64,000 nt of DNA from Alentia gelatinosa (GCA_950022655.1 OX465579.1:20435088-20499087), one strand, 5' to 3'. Shown: positions 12,390-23,396, counted from the first letter of the stretch. Notes: generated by a model from the letters alone, not told the origin. Numbers and translations: made by a program.

Positions 12390-12490
12390 TGCCCACAGGT
12401 AACCTTGGTAACGTGTTGAATTCCAGCCTCTTCACAAATGACTTACCTGTGAGGCACGCCCAACGCCAAGGTCATCTTTACCTGTGTCCC
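12390..12490. promoter_or_regulatory. E-box group ACAGGTA/TACCTGT
   Basis: ACAGGTA occurs near 12396 and TACCTGT near 12443 and 12480; the start of the group also has CACCTGT (about 12380). The group resembles those at 6.6 and 61.6-61.9 kb. Confidence 0.3.
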
Positions 12491-12544
12491 GCGACTACGA
12501 CTTAGTTTAAGATGCTTTCCCATTATTCTGCGTGGACCACACGC

Positions 12545-12897
12545 TCATATACGCTGCCTAGTTTAGGGAAAGTTTATATAAATTTTCATTGTGCTGCGGA
12601 AACTATCCCTTCACTATCTGGGTGCTAACCCTGTGACATTGGTAAGGGGCAGACGGCGAGTATATTATGTTTCAGATGGATGTCCAGCTGATCATGATCA
12701 ATCACTAGAGACTGAAATACGTCAGTGACCCACTCGTGCCTGACACATTTTTCACAGCGGTATTCAGAAAGAATTATTTACTAAAAGGTTACAGAAAATT
12801 ACCCACAGGCTAGATAAAACCCAAACCTTTTGATAGTTAGATATTTTTCTGACCTCATTCATCAAGGATGAACATACCATTTGTTCTTAGTGTATGG
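12545..12897 (+). repeat. Family G dispersed repeat, copy 1
   Basis: About 350 bp align with 25583-25950 in the same order: TACGCTGC, then the identical block AACTATCCCTTCACTATCTG, AACCCTGTG-CATTGGTA, CCCACAGGCT and a run ending CATTTG-TCNTAGT. No terminal inverted repeat or poly(A) tail is obvious, so its class is unknown. A reversed fragment lies at 42.49-42.56 kb. Confidence 0.75.
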
Positions 12898-13593
12898 TGA
12901 GAAACACAGCCAAAGGTTCGCAAGTAACAGCAGGCCTTATATAAAGACCCAGCTACCTGTAGAATCAACCACCGGTAATTGTCCCACGCCCCGCTCTCTC
13001 CTGCCGTGTACCTGAGCCCACCTGCCCAATCCGATGACCTGGAGGACACAGGTGTGCTCATACGCTCACGGCATCGTTTCTCATCATTCCTCAATCAATA
13101 AATTTAAGATATGACGTTCATCACACACGTTTAACAAACTGGCCCCTCTCGTTAAGTGCCGAGGTGATCTCCTATTCGAGCCATTAGTCCACACCAGGTA
13201 CTTGCTTGAAACGAAAGTGTCGTTTTACTACGACGAAATGGCCAGGTGCTATTTTCTTTAAGGAGTGAACAATAATCCAGGATAGCTCCATTAATAATTT
13301 TGTCCTGATAGATGTTCAACACGCTGGAGTATTTGCAACTGAGGGCCGGCGGAGCCAGATGGTACCTTGCTCACACCAAAACTATCAAAACTACGAAATT
13401 TCCATCTTAATCGAGGCTAGACATCTGAATATTTGTTAAATGAGGTTAAATATCGTGAAATTAATGAGCAAGATATAATTCACTAAATGATTGCTAGAAA
13501 ATGCTTTGAATTAACTTATTTTTGTCATATTTTTATAACCTGGTTGGAAAGAGTGGTGTGCTGATACTAGTGATGGTGATCGTAATACTATCG

Positions 13594-13890
13594 TAAAACT
13601 GGATGAGTTTTAATCTTGGCCACCGTATGCCACGACTGGAGTTTGGCATAGTGACTTCATGAGGCAAAGCCGAGTGAAGTCCGGAGCCAAAACTCCAAGA
13701 GTGGCATGCAGTGGCCAAGATTAAAACTAATCAGGTTTTAATTTTATCCTACCCTGTCTCCTCAATATTAGAATATTATGTGATAACAATTCTGTATGCC
13801 ACTAGTGGTATATAAAACTCCGTATGCCAGTCAGTGTGGCATACGGAAACCCAATGTTAAGCCTATGGGATTTTATATTAGGAGTAGGAT
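13594..13890 (+). repeat. Family C two-module foldback, copy 1
   Basis: Module 1 (13594-13739) folds on AAAACTGGATGAGTTTTAAT...ATTAAAACTAATCAGGTTTT and contains TTGGCCACC, GTTTTGGC/GCCAAAAC-type arms and a loop around CTTCATGAGG. Module 2 (13746-13890) is bounded by ATCCTACCC and an inverted GTAGGAT and holds a second hairpin on GTATGCCA and TGGCATACGG. The 30.04-30.34 kb copy is the same unit reversed, almost equal in length. Confidence 0.85.
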
Positions 13891-14099
13891 ACTAATGCTG
13901 ATCCCGTTGGTGAAGGGTCTGATACAAGGTCCCAGTCGTTGTAGGTCATAGTAGCATTGCTTTTGCGGCATAGGTTCCGCTGGACTAATACTTCATCGGA
14001 AAGTTTCCAGTCTCCTCAGACTATATAAAAGTTTTATAAAAGGTAAAAACAGCACAATCACAACAAAGAATATCGCATAGTGATACAGATCTTCATGAA

Positions 14100-14870
14100 T
14101 CTTTCGCACATGGTGAGTGGAAACGATGGGTAGCACCCGAAACTAAAAGAAAAGAATTTGTGGGCGCTTCCATCGCCTACTAGATTTATATGACTTTTTT
14201 CCAGATTTGTAATTATGCGGACGGTTCTCCATTTCGGCAGATTTTCGCTTTAGAGCAATGCTAGTGCTGGTTCTTCTTGCTGGTGGAGGTTCTTTTCATC
14301 TTCGTTTGTGTTATGTTGGTAGTTAATGATTCTCATTGGGGTGTTGGTGTGTTGGTGGTACACTAAACTACTGGGACCTGTTTCAATAGTTTCGTGACAT
14401 TAGGCCTAGACAGACATCAACAGCGGCACTAACAGTGCAAGCAACAGCGGAAAAAGACTAGCAAATATCAGAAAATTGGAGCGCCCAATCCTCTTCATAT
14501 TTGGAACGATTATAGGTTATATGTATCCCCTACTCATGTTAAAGTGTCATTGCTTAATTCATACGAGAAGTGAGTGAAACTCCGGGTGTCATCGACTGCA
14601 ATCTTGTGATCTGTCCGTATGGTGTCACAGACGCCATCTAGACATGTCACGAAACTACTGAAACAACTCCCTGGTGCATGTGGAACTTCTGGGTCCAGAT
14701 TGGGTTGGCTATACAGAAGGACTCCCTTAAGGCCCGTGACCGAAAACGGTGTAGATGTCTTTTTAGTTCTCCTGAAAGACCATTTCCGATTTACAGTCAG
14801 GAACCACCGACCGACCTTTAGGAAGCAAAATAGAAATGTGCTTCTAAGAGACACCCTGAGTAAGGCTAAC
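14100..14870. other. Unique sequence with two short opposed open frames
   Basis: Overlapping frames of 112 codons (minus, 14534-14872) and 88 codons (plus, 14619-14885) cover this stretch. Neither has recognisable domains. The plus frame stops just inside the repeat block that starts at 14873. Confidence 0.3.
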
Positions 14871-14872
14871 AT

Positions 14873-14948
14873 GGCTATTGTTTAGACGAAGACTCTTTCT
14901 CCCAGTCTTATGGGCTGTAAATATAAGAGGAATGATCCTAGGTCCCTG
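14873..14948 (+). repeat. Block shared with 21446-21543, upstream of a pogo-like element
   Basis: GGCTATTGTTTAGACG, GACTCTTTCTCC, AGAGGAATGATCC and GGTCCCTGT occur in the same order at both loci, and each is followed, after a spacer, by a CAGTAGAA-CCTGCTTA end. In this copy the spacer is an (AT)n array. The two parts may be pieces of one larger element. Confidence 0.65.
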
Positions 14949-14953
14949 TACGG

Positions 14954-14956
<3 letters not shown>

Positions 14957-15022
<66 letters not shown>
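14957..15022. repeat. (AT)n microsatellite
   Basis: Uninterrupted AT repeat of about 66 bp. It sits between the shared upstream block and the pogo-like terminal repeat. Confidence 0.97.
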
Positions 15023-15027
<5 letters not shown>

Positions 15028-15029
15028 TA

Positions 15030-15207
15030 CAGTAGAACCCTGCTTAATGGACACCCAATGTAAGGGGATACTCCATGTAACGTGACGCTTTGCTGGGAGA
15101 GGTTCCCTCTTTTAGTGTTTGATTTCACCCCATGTAAGGAGAAACCCCGTCTAAGGAGACACTTCAGCTCAAATGGCAGGGTGTTCCCTTACACGGGGGT
15201 TCCACTA
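15030..15207. mobile_element. Pogo-like miniature element (MITE), 178 bp
   Basis: The left end CAGTAGAACCC and right end GGGTTCCACTA are inverted (9 of 11 positions) and both sides are flanked by TA (15028-15029 and 15208-15209). TA target duplications and CAGT-type ends are features of pogo/Tigger elements in the Tc1/mariner superfamily. Inside are GTAAGGGGATACTCC-like units. It has no transposase, so it is non-autonomous. Confidence 0.65.
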
Positions 15208-15229
15208 TATGTGCTGCTACTTTTGCTAC

Positions 15230-16520
15230 TCGGCTATACGGTACCACTGAAACCAAGGGAAGGCGGATGAGCAGGTGGGAAGGACTGTCTTTATCTGGGA
15301 TCTAACACCTCCTGGAGGACAGGATCCGCCCGCCTATCCTCCCCCTAATGGCGTTAACCAGCCGGGCCAGATCAAAGGGCCCGATAAGGGCACAGCCAGC
15401 CGCCTCGGTGCTGTTTACTAGCACAGAGGGACCGCTGCATTATCTCTTTTACGATTTGATCACACGGCAGCCGCTGATAGGAAATCCCTGTCGAGAAATA
15501 GAAAGCGCATTACATCGGCAACCCGGCACGGCACGGGCGACGAACAAGGTGACACCTGTCATATCATCTTCATCCGTTACCATGGAAACAGGAAAGCATT
15601 AAACACAACGGGCGAGATGCGGTGGAGCAGCGCCGAGGGTGGGTGGAGGGATGCCTGGACGGCCGGTAGGGAGGTTCGCTTGGTTATACTGTGAAGTTCT
15701 GAGGAAATCTTTTTTAGAACGGAACGCGAAACCACTTCGCTATCCTCCCCATCGGGAACAAGATTAGAAAAATGTCTCAAGGAGATCCACCATAATGGAT
15801 ACAAAAATGTTCTTTATACACGGCGGTAATAGAGGAAAACTTATTTTTTGTTGATCGGGCGGATGGAGAAGGCGTGGGTATGTAGTGCCAGGATTATAGT
15901 GAAGGCTGTTGCGAATACTTTGAACAATTTCTTATTCTTATTGACATCCATTTCTGAATACAATCAGTTCTTCCAATATAATGTGGATTTCATCCAAACA
16001 TAACTCTCCGATATCCCCTACGGGAGCCTACGATGCCTTGGCAATAGTACATGAAGTGCATGGTTATTCTTTTTCAACTAGCATGAGGGAGGTAGTTTGT
16101 ATTAACAATTCCCTGGTATCCTCTGCCAATCCCTCCTTTTATCTACCATCCCACAAGCCCACACATTCTGTCCGTTTCTCTCCTACTCCCTATTCGCCAG
16201 TTGATAACCGAGGCTTGTACTGTGTTATCAGATTCCCAGTGAAATTTTCGGCGAGGCGGGGAGGCGGGGAGTATGGGTAAATTGCAGTGGATGGCAGTGA
16301 TGATCAAGCGGATGGTGATCGGCTGGCATGGTAACCCTTCCACTTTACCATCCCCTACCACCAGCACCAGCACCACTGACGACGCCAGTCGCCAGGCATG
16401 ACAAGCCTCGGTAATAATGCTCCAATTAGTCGTCCTGCCCCAATGCTGCTCGCTTCAAAGCCCGTCATAATGAGGCGTCGCGTCGCCCCTCCCGGAATCA
16501 ACAGTCTCTGTTTTCGGAGA
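15230..16520. other. Unique sequence, nothing recognised
   Basis: Short open frames only, none with recognisable features. A near-match to the 9-mer, GAGCAGCGC, lies near 15626. Confidence 0.4.
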
Positions 16521-16531
16521 ACCACCAGGAT

Positions 16532-16545
16532 GGGGGGGGGGGGGG
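16532..16545. repeat. Poly(G) homopolymer, 14 G
   Basis: Uninterrupted G run; its length is likely unstable. Confidence 0.95.
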
Positions 16546-16613
16546 TGTTCGTCGAGTTGTCATTGCTGTGCGCTCACGAATATATCCTCACATCTTCAAT
16601 ATACCCTCCAAAC

Positions 16614-16615
<2 letters not shown>

Positions 16616-16666
<51 letters not shown>

Positions 16667-16690
16667 TGTATATATATATACATATATATA

Positions 16691-16732
<42 letters not shown>
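16616..16732. repeat. Compound (AT)n microsatellite
   Basis: Two AT arrays (about 16616-16664 and 16694-16732) are separated by AGTGTG-interrupted AT sequence. Confidence 0.95.
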
Positions 16733-16736
<4 letters not shown>

Positions 16737-16738
<2 letters not shown>

Positions 16739-16802
16739 TTATAGGTTATACCACTGAAATAACTATATATATAAACTTATAGGTTATACCACTGAAATAA
16801 CT
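16737..16802 (+). repeat. Perfect 28-bp direct duplication beside the AT array
   Basis: 16737-16764 and 16775-16802 are identical, starting ACTTATAGGTTATACC and ending GAAATAACT, with a 10-bp AT spacer (offset 38 bp). A slippage or break-repair duplication at the array edge would explain it. Confidence 0.9.
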
Positions 16803-16809
16803 TTATTTT

Positions 16810-17690
16810 TGACTCATAGGAGAATGCAAGTGTATCAAGTTTTATTTGGAGAAGTTAATATATTTCCTTTATTGTATTGATGTAGCTATGTTTATTTTTC
16901 TAAAGTGCTAACGTACACCCTAGAAAACTGCTTTAATGTCTTTCACGTCAGAAATACGTGGTAAGCGCATTGCTAAAATTATTCCGATGCTGAAGGTAGA
17001 GGGACAGTTTTACCAAGTATTTTTGACGTACAACTACGGCCAGTCTGTTTTCTTATTATCATATACTTTAAAATTTTACTTCTATTGATGTCGATCGGAT
17101 ACGTGTACCCCGTACGTCACCAGGTGACGAACAGCCATAAATACGATACAGGTACGAGTATACATGTAGTCGGTACGGCCAGAGGTACAGGTATATAATA
17201 ATCATGGCGGGTGACTGTCTACCTATGAGGAAACATACACCTCCCTGTGCTTCTTTCCTGCTCGCCCACAGGGGTTTGCATGCAGACATGCAGCCCTTGC
17301 CTCGCCACTGTGACGCCAGACGGGTGAAGCCAGGTGGGTGACGCCAGAGGCCGGCCAGGGGTTCGTTGCTCCTAGAAATGTGGGAAAAGCATTGCTCCAG
17401 TAATATCGGATCCTGTCGTGTGGTATCATTATTTTCACGTTATGTTGCAACACCGTATTGTCAATGACAAAGGTGAAAAGATCATTAGATTTTTTATTGA
17501 ATATAGATGGCGACATAGTTATGATGCGATCGGCAAATCTGGCGCAACGATTTCGAGCTCAGCCCGCTATTCCTCGAGCCGCAAAACGTGGAGCACCACC
17601 CACTTGGTATTCTAACCCTGGGCAGTTTCCACCTGTACACAGGGTGTGTAGGAAAATACCATCGGACAAAGTGTGCATTTCTGTAAATTA
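16810..17690. other. Unique sequence, nothing recognised
   Basis: Several ACAGGTA words (17148, 17187) occur. No gene or inverted repeat was identified. Confidence 0.35.
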
Positions 17691-17699
17691 CTATATACC

Positions 17700-17994
17700 C
17701 ATGCCGTATTTACTGTAAATACGTACCGTTTTGACATATAACGTAAAAATTCTGTACTGTACACTAAAATACGGACCACCTTGCCAAACAAGTTTATTAA
17801 CATATCGGTTGTTAAAAATGAAATCAATGATTTTTTTTAATTTTAGGTATATAGTAAATATATAACGTCCAACCATCCTTGTACAAGTCGATGATAATTT
17901 ACGGTTTGTACGGAACTCGGCATAAATGCCTCGTTCCATACAAACCGTAAATTACCATCTCGTTCTGTGACATGTACAGCATGGTCAGGACGTT
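17700..17994 (+). repeat. Family B two-module foldback, copy 1
   Basis: The long hairpin (17864-17994) begins AACGTCC and ends GGACGTT. The inner arms TAATTTACGGTTTGTACGGA and TTCCATACAAACCGTAAATTA are nearly perfect. The upstream head (about 17700-17780) has a weaker hairpin of TACGG words. The layout matches copy 2, about 1 kb further on. Confidence 0.8.
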
Positions 17995-18019
17995 TTATAT
18001 AAATACTGCACGCCTTGGC

Positions 18020-18720
18020 GTAGAAACCAGTAATACAGTTTTAGAAATGCCGATCTACAATTGTTAAATATCATTCAAATTCCTGACTTCTCTACCATTG
18101 TGCATTGCGATTTCTGACCATACTTACCTTGTTTACTTTTTCTTCCTAAACTCACCTCACTGGCTCGTTTAGTAAAAACATAGTACACAATCTAGCTTGT
18201 CGTTCAGAAATAAAAACTACTAACCTCCGTTTTTAGAAGGGGAAGGCTGCGATACCTTCTTTCCTGTAAAATTTCTAGAAATTGATCCTAGGAAAATTAA
18301 GGGATGTCATTGATGATCACAAGGGTATGGCATGTGTGGAAGCAGCCATAAAGTGTATACGGGTTGTTGAAAGCTGTCTTCTTTCTTAGCGATACGCACC
18401 TGCATTAATTGATCAAACCGTACCCTAACGTCCCCTGAGTTTATGGTGATATATCTCTTGGGAATTTTTGAATAAAAAGTGGAAGGCCCTTACAAGCTTT
18501 TCCTGAGCAGCTGTTGCTATGATGGATACTTCAGAGCCCAGCGTATCGGAACAGTAGGAAATTAAGACATCGGTACTTGTTAATGGTAAAAGATATATCG
18601 TGAATTCCTTTCGCAATTACGTGATATACAATAGGGCATCCATTTTCCTCATTAAATGACTCCTCCACTCAGCTACTTATCAAATCCTATAGTAACAACC
18701 CAAGGATTGAGTAGTTACAA
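18020..18720. other. Unique sequence between two family B copies
   Basis: No gene recognised. GAGCAGCTG near 18505 is one base off the GAGCWGCTC motif. Confidence 0.35.
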
Positions 18721-18733
18721 CCAGAACGACTCA

Positions 18734-18742
18734 GAGCAGCTC
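18734..18742. promoter_or_regulatory. GAGCAGCTC site
   Basis: Exact match to the enriched 9-mer, 4 bp before the perfect hairpin that heads family B copy 2. It is the one site touching a recognised repeat. Confidence 0.4.
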
Positions 18743-18745
18743 TCT

Positions 18746-19012
18746 CAGTGTTCCGTATGGCAAAATACGGAACACTGTTCCGTACACGTTGACTAACGAT
18801 ATTAGTTGCTAGGGCAAATTAAATTAATCATTCTTATCAATTTCAAGTATATAGTAAGTATAGAACGGCTTACCATTCTTGAACAAGCCAAAACAAACTT
18901 GATAATGATTTAGGGTTCGTACGGAACTTGGCGTTAACGTCTCCTTCCATACGAACCGTAAATCATCATCTCGTTTTGTAGCTTGTACAGCATGGTCGGG
19001 ATTGTCTATACA
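18746..19012 (+). repeat. Family B two-module foldback, copy 2
   Basis: The head is a perfect hairpin: arms 18746-18758 (CAGTGTTCCGTAT) and 18765-18777, loop of 6. The long hairpin (about 18862-19012) has GTTCGTACGGAAC facing TTCCATACGAACCGTAAAT. A further block at about 19076-19105, TATACTTTAATAGTTACGCA, is also found before the 23-kb copy. Confidence 0.8.
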
Positions 19013-19149
19013 AATACTACTATAATACAGCTTTATCTAGATCTTATTCATTCTTGTTATCTTATCATACACCATGCATATACTTTAATAGTTACGCACT
19101 GCTGTTCCCCGTTATGTATGTAGTGTGTACAGCACACTGTGCCTTACAC

Positions 19150-20290
19150 TGTCATACGAACCAGTCGAAGTGCTTTGACGTGGTTTCTAATTGCAATTTT
19201 GAACATTTGAAGATGCATAATAAAAAGGGAAACGTCTAGCCGTTTGTATCTGTTAATGCTTACTTATTCCGCACTTATAGATACGACCCTCCTGCTTGAC
19301 AGCATGCGGGCTAAGTATAGGCGGACGGGAGTAGGTACACATTAGTCAACTTACTACTCTAATAATGCACAATGTTCAAAATCGAAAACGAATCGGTAAG
19401 GTCTATATCGTAGACAAAAAGTTGGTGCAGAATCGGTGAAGCTGAATGCATTGAATATCTGCATCATAGACGACAGCTATCCAACATTTGACAATCTAAA
19501 ATGTTCTACTGTAGCAAACACCTACGATTTTTTCACTGAGAACAAATCATAAACTGCCGGTCTGCATCATAGAGTCATCATGGACACGTGATCAGCTGTC
19601 AGGATTTCTGCTTCCCTTCCAAAGCGATTTTGATTTTTCGTCGGGAGGTGCATCGTAAAGCTCATTATGGACAATTTGGAGCCCAGTGGACGTGGGGCCT
19701 TAGAAATACAACGCCAAGTCTGTTTTCCTATATTACCTGTACTCCTCAATACATACGTAGAGGGTTTTGTTGAAAAAAAAAGGGTTCAGGTAACTGGCTG
19801 TAGGTGAATAAGTATGGAGGAACACAGTAGATTACCATCTTCACCACGCTTCGGTTGAACGTGGTAAAAGTACAATGACTGAATTGGAACCGGGAGAGCC
19901 AACTCCAACAGGATATATTAGCCACAGGTTGCCTGAACACATATTGACATGGCGCTTGTAATCGAGTGCAGGCAATTCTTTTTTCACTTGATGTGAAGTG
20001 CGTTTTTTATGGCTTTTTCAGAAATTGTAGGTTTGTACCTGAAGGAACGAATCACAACAGAGGAGGGAGGGAGGGTTGGATGTGTGTATGTGGAGAGGGT
20101 GTGGCTGGTGGTGATTCAGAAAACGGAGAGATTGCATGCTACATGAAATGCACCAAGCAAGCAAGCTGCCTCAGAGTCAAACCACCCCCGACACTGCACT
20201 ACCCAGAGGCGGGTCGGCGGCGCGTTAGGTGCGAGGCGAGATATTTATTCATCCATGGCTGATTGCAGATACAACGGCAATCAGACGTGC
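19150..20290. other. Unique sequence, nothing recognised
   Basis: Only short unrelated open frames are present. A small hairpin around CACCACG...CGTGGT (19841-19865) was noted. Confidence 0.35.
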
Positions 20291-20293
20291 TCG

Positions 20294-20302
20294 GAGCTGC
20301 TC
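20294..20302. promoter_or_regulatory. GAGCTGCTC site
   Basis: Exact 9-mer in unique sequence, flanked GTGCTCG and GGCCG. GAGCTGTTA follows 12 bp later. Confidence 0.4.
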
Positions 20303-20410
20303 GGCCGTAGTGAGCTGTTAGTGTCAGTGAAGGGCGCATGAAATATGCATCTGTCGCCCAGAGGTTTGTTGGTGGCGCTATGTAAATGCTGGGAGCAAGT
20401 TGGGGCGCAG

Positions 20411-20680
20411 TATTAAGAGAAAACATGGTTACTCAACCCGTAGGGATGGACGTTCGAGGTCTTTTGTCCCATAAAATACGTTTCTCCGTGTATTTCATGG
20501 TATAAAAGGCAGAGAATGGCATCCCTATGGACTTTTCATATTATTGTATACCTAAATAACAAGTCACTGATTCATAGCTCATTCAGTATGTGTCAGTGAG
20601 CCCGAATTTTATTTATACTGCATTCCTAGCAGCAAGTAGTATTTCATTGACTTTCGGCCAGAGGTATACAATAATATGAG
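20411..20680 (+). repeat. Family F two-module foldback, copy 1
   Basis: Module 1 (about 20411-20535) folds on CCGTAGGGATG and CATCCCTATGG. Module 2 is bounded by perfect 18-bp inverted repeats at 20536-20553 (TCATATTATTGTATACCT) and 20662-20679. The second copy at 43088-43327 is in the same orientation and shares AGTCNNTGATTCATAGNTCATTC and CCTAGCAGC-GGTAGTATTTCAT blocks in part. Confidence 0.85.
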
Positions 20681-20735
20681 GAAATGACCTGACTGTTGAC
20701 TGACTCTCTCTCGCGCACTCTCCCACGAACGTCCC

Positions 20736-20996
20736 TTTTATCTCACACCTGGTATTTTTTCCTCGTAGACTGAATCTTGGGAACTCGTATTCAACACCCA
20801 CGGAGCATTGTATGATAAAAAAGGGATGATGTCACAAATTTTAGACAATTAGTCAGTGTTGGCATGAGATAAAATTTGAACCAGACTCTATCCATAGCCA
20901 CAGAAAATATGCCATTCATTTTGATTTGCTATATAATCTGACTCGACTTTGCCTCGTGAGGTTACTCCACAACCGAAACTCATGGCATATTTTTAA
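20736..20996 (-). repeat. Family D two-module foldback, reversed copy
   Basis: The terminal-inverted-repeat module (20736-20874) starts TTTTATCTCAC and ends TGAGATAAAA, with GGGAACTCGTATTCAAC and GATGTCACAAA inside. The hairpin module (about 20902-20996) has GAAAATATGCCAT facing ATGGCATATTTTT with GCCTCGTGAGG between. It lies 56 bp after the family F copy. Confidence 0.85.
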
Positions 20997-20999
20997 TAG

Positions 21000-21440
21000 G
21001 TACGGATCTCGCTGCAGTTCCTTCCTAGTCCTCTAGACCATCTCTGTGAGGTCCTCCTGGAGCCTGCCCCAACTATACGCTCCCATCCCCAAACCTCCCA
21101 CCCCCAGCCCCCACACCCACCCCCAGCCCCACTCATACACACACGAACCAAGCACAACCCCCGCCCCCTCCCGGTTGGGCACGGTAATGAAGTACTCGGC
21201 TATCACTGACACATCTTGTCTACTAAGTGCTTACACTGAGGTTGGCTCGGGTCGGCGGCCGCATACTAATTCACAGCGAGCTACTCATACTCAAGTCGGA
21301 GCAGAACGTGCGAGCGGCTCGCCCCGGCCCCAGTCGGGCCCCACTGCCGGCGCGCCCGCCCTACGCCGACAGAAAGCCGGGCGGGTTTACTTAACAGGCC
21401 GGCAAAGTTGATTACACATGGGGAGCTCTTATCAAGCAGC
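21000..21440. other. C-rich then GC-rich unique sequence
   Basis: A CCCCCAGCCCC-like pyrimidine tract (about 21080-21175) is followed by CpG-rich sequence. The open frame from 21046 is low-complexity. Confidence 0.35.
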
Positions 21441-21445
21441 GCGCT

Positions 21446-21543
21446 GGCTATTGTTTAGACGGGGACTCTTTCTCCTGGTCTAATTCTGGGGAAGTGTATG
21501 TAATTAGGGCTAGAAATGTGAGAGGAATGATCCGGGGTCCCTG
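21446..21543 (+). repeat. Second copy of the 14.87-kb shared block
   Basis: It carries GGCTATTGTTTAGACG, GGACTCTTTCTCC, AGAGGAATGATCC and GGTCCCTGT. It is slightly longer than the 14.87-kb copy because of an insertion around GGGGAAGTGTATG. Confidence 0.65.
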
Positions 21544-21640
21544 TTAACAGAACTCTACCAGAAGGAGTGGATCAGTACTGATCTAAAGTCGACAGCCCCT
21601 GGTACGTATACAAGTTGGTATTTAAACACAGGCATATGTA

Positions 21641-22330
21641 TACAGTAGAAACCTGCTTATTGTCAGCCCATGTGAGGGATCACCCCGTGTGAAGAGTCAG
21701 CCTGTGTATGGGGTCACCCCGTGTAAGGGGTCACCCCAGGTATGGGATCACCTGGTTTAAGGAGTCACCCTGTGCAAGGGGTCGGCCCATGTAAGGGTTC
21801 ACGAAGTATAAGGGTCAACCCTGTGTAAGGTGTCACCCCATGTCGCACATAAGGATTGCAAAATGTCACATAAGGGTCATGAAATGTCACATAAGGGTCG
21901 CGAAATGTCTCATAAGGGTCACGAAATGTAAGGGTCAACCCTGTGTAAGGTGTCACTCTATGTCACACATAAGGGTCGCATGCAAGGGTCGCACGTAAGG
22001 GTTCACCCCATGTAAGGAGCCACCCCATGGAAGGGCCACGCTGTGTAGTTATGGGGAACCCCATGTAAGGAGTCACCCTGTGTAAGGTGTCACCCTATTT
22101 AAAGGTAAAGCGCACGTAAGGGTCCAACTCATGTAAGGATTCACCCCATGTAAGAGTCACCCAATGTATGGGGTCACCCCTTGAAAGGAATAGCCCCATG
22201 TGAAAAGACACCCAGTGTAAGGGGACACCTTTGCTGGAATCCTCTGTTGGATGTTTTGATTTAACCGTGTGTAAGGGGTCACCCCGTGTAAGGGAGCCAC
22301 TTTTGCTTGGAATAAAGGATGTTTTCTTAT
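21641..22330 (+). repeat. Degenerate ~17-18 bp satellite grown inside a pogo-like element
   Basis: The left end TACAGTAGAAACCTGCTTA matches the pogo-like element at 15.03 kb. The interior is then dozens of units such as GTGTAAGGGGTCACCCC with drift. Near the end, CCTTTGCTGGAATCC and GATGTTTTGATTTAACC correspond to CTTTGCTGGGA and TGTTTGATTTCACC of the 15.1-kb element. The right terminal repeat is not recognisable. It appears to be the same element with its short internal unit amplified. Confidence 0.65.
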
Positions 22331-22547
22331 GCGGGAAATACATACAAATATATCCCAACCGCATGAGGAAAGTGGTGTTAAATAATCGATAATCCTCACT
22401 GAAACTTTTAAAATGGGGGTAGGGTGAAAATCGATTTGCTCCTGTCGTTTCTTTTTCTTTTGTTAATTAGAACGATTTGCAAACCTCGGTAGTGCTGGAG
22501 TGTCTGAGGCTTGTATGGAGGAGGGTGTGGAGAGGGGAGGGAAAGGG

Positions 22548-22566
22548 GAGCAGCTCCGAGCAGCTC
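22548..22566. promoter_or_regulatory. Paired GAGCAGCTC sites, 10 bp apart
   Basis: Exact sites lie at 22548-22556 and 22558-22566 in G-rich unique sequence. The one-turn spacing matches the pair at 36093/36103. Confidence 0.5.
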
Positions 22567-22979
22567 CGGTCACTAGGCAGGTGGGTGAAGAGCTAGATTT
22601 GCTCTGTACCTAATGAACAGTTGGTGGAGCCAGCGCAGTCTAGCCTGGGGACGTTTATCAACAGCAGGGCTGGGCTACTGACGCCTGATGATAAAAAAGC
22701 TCAGCATCGCCCATGAAGGTGCTCGTTAAATGCTAAGTGAGACAAATCACGTCCTTCCACCCGTTACACGGCACTGACTCAGCCTGTTGGCGGGTGAGGA
22801 GTGCCCGCCTCGTGTGTGCGTGCCTGGGTTAAGTTTGGGTGTACTGGGTGATAATCGACTGTCCGCTAAACGAGAACCAAGACCAAGTGTTCAGTACAAA
22901 TCACGGGTATACACTTTTGTATAAAAGCTTTGATTATATATGCACGCTATTATTAGTATCATTGTCATATATACAACAT

Positions 22980-23396
22980 ATATATATGCAAGTACCTTTA
23001 ATAGTTGCTTACTGCTGCTTCAGAATATTCACTCGGCTATCACCTCGTTCATATTACTGCGCAGTCCAAACTCCTCGGGGAACACAGACCAAACACATAT
23101 CAGTTTCTTTCTTAGTACCTTATAAATATATAACAGTGTATAACAGTGTACCGTTCACTGTTATACGGCACACGTTAATACATAAGTTGAGTATGGACAT
23201 TCACGTCCACATGGTTGATCAATTTATGGTAATACATTATCAATTGCTGGTATATGATGAATATAATACAAAAGGCAATGGTCGCACAAGATACAAGACT
23301 CGATGGAGTTGCATTTGATCACGGAACTCGGCTTCACAGCCTCGTTGAGTTAATGAACGTCAACGCCATCTCGTCTTGTATCATGTGCGACATGGT
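22980..23396 (+). repeat. Family B two-module foldback, copy 3
   Basis: The block GTACCTTTAATAGTTGCTTA (22991-23010) is followed by a head hairpin on ACAGTGTACCGTTCACTGT (23140-23158). The long hairpin (23276-23396) has GGTCGCACAAGATACAAGAC facing GTCTTGTATCATGTGCGAC. The 159-codon open frame from 22839 runs over this repeat and is not a gene. Confidence 0.8.

Noticed and set aside
22839..23318. 159-codon plus-strand open frame
   Set aside because: It runs through family B repeat copy 3, so the sequence is explained by the repeat.
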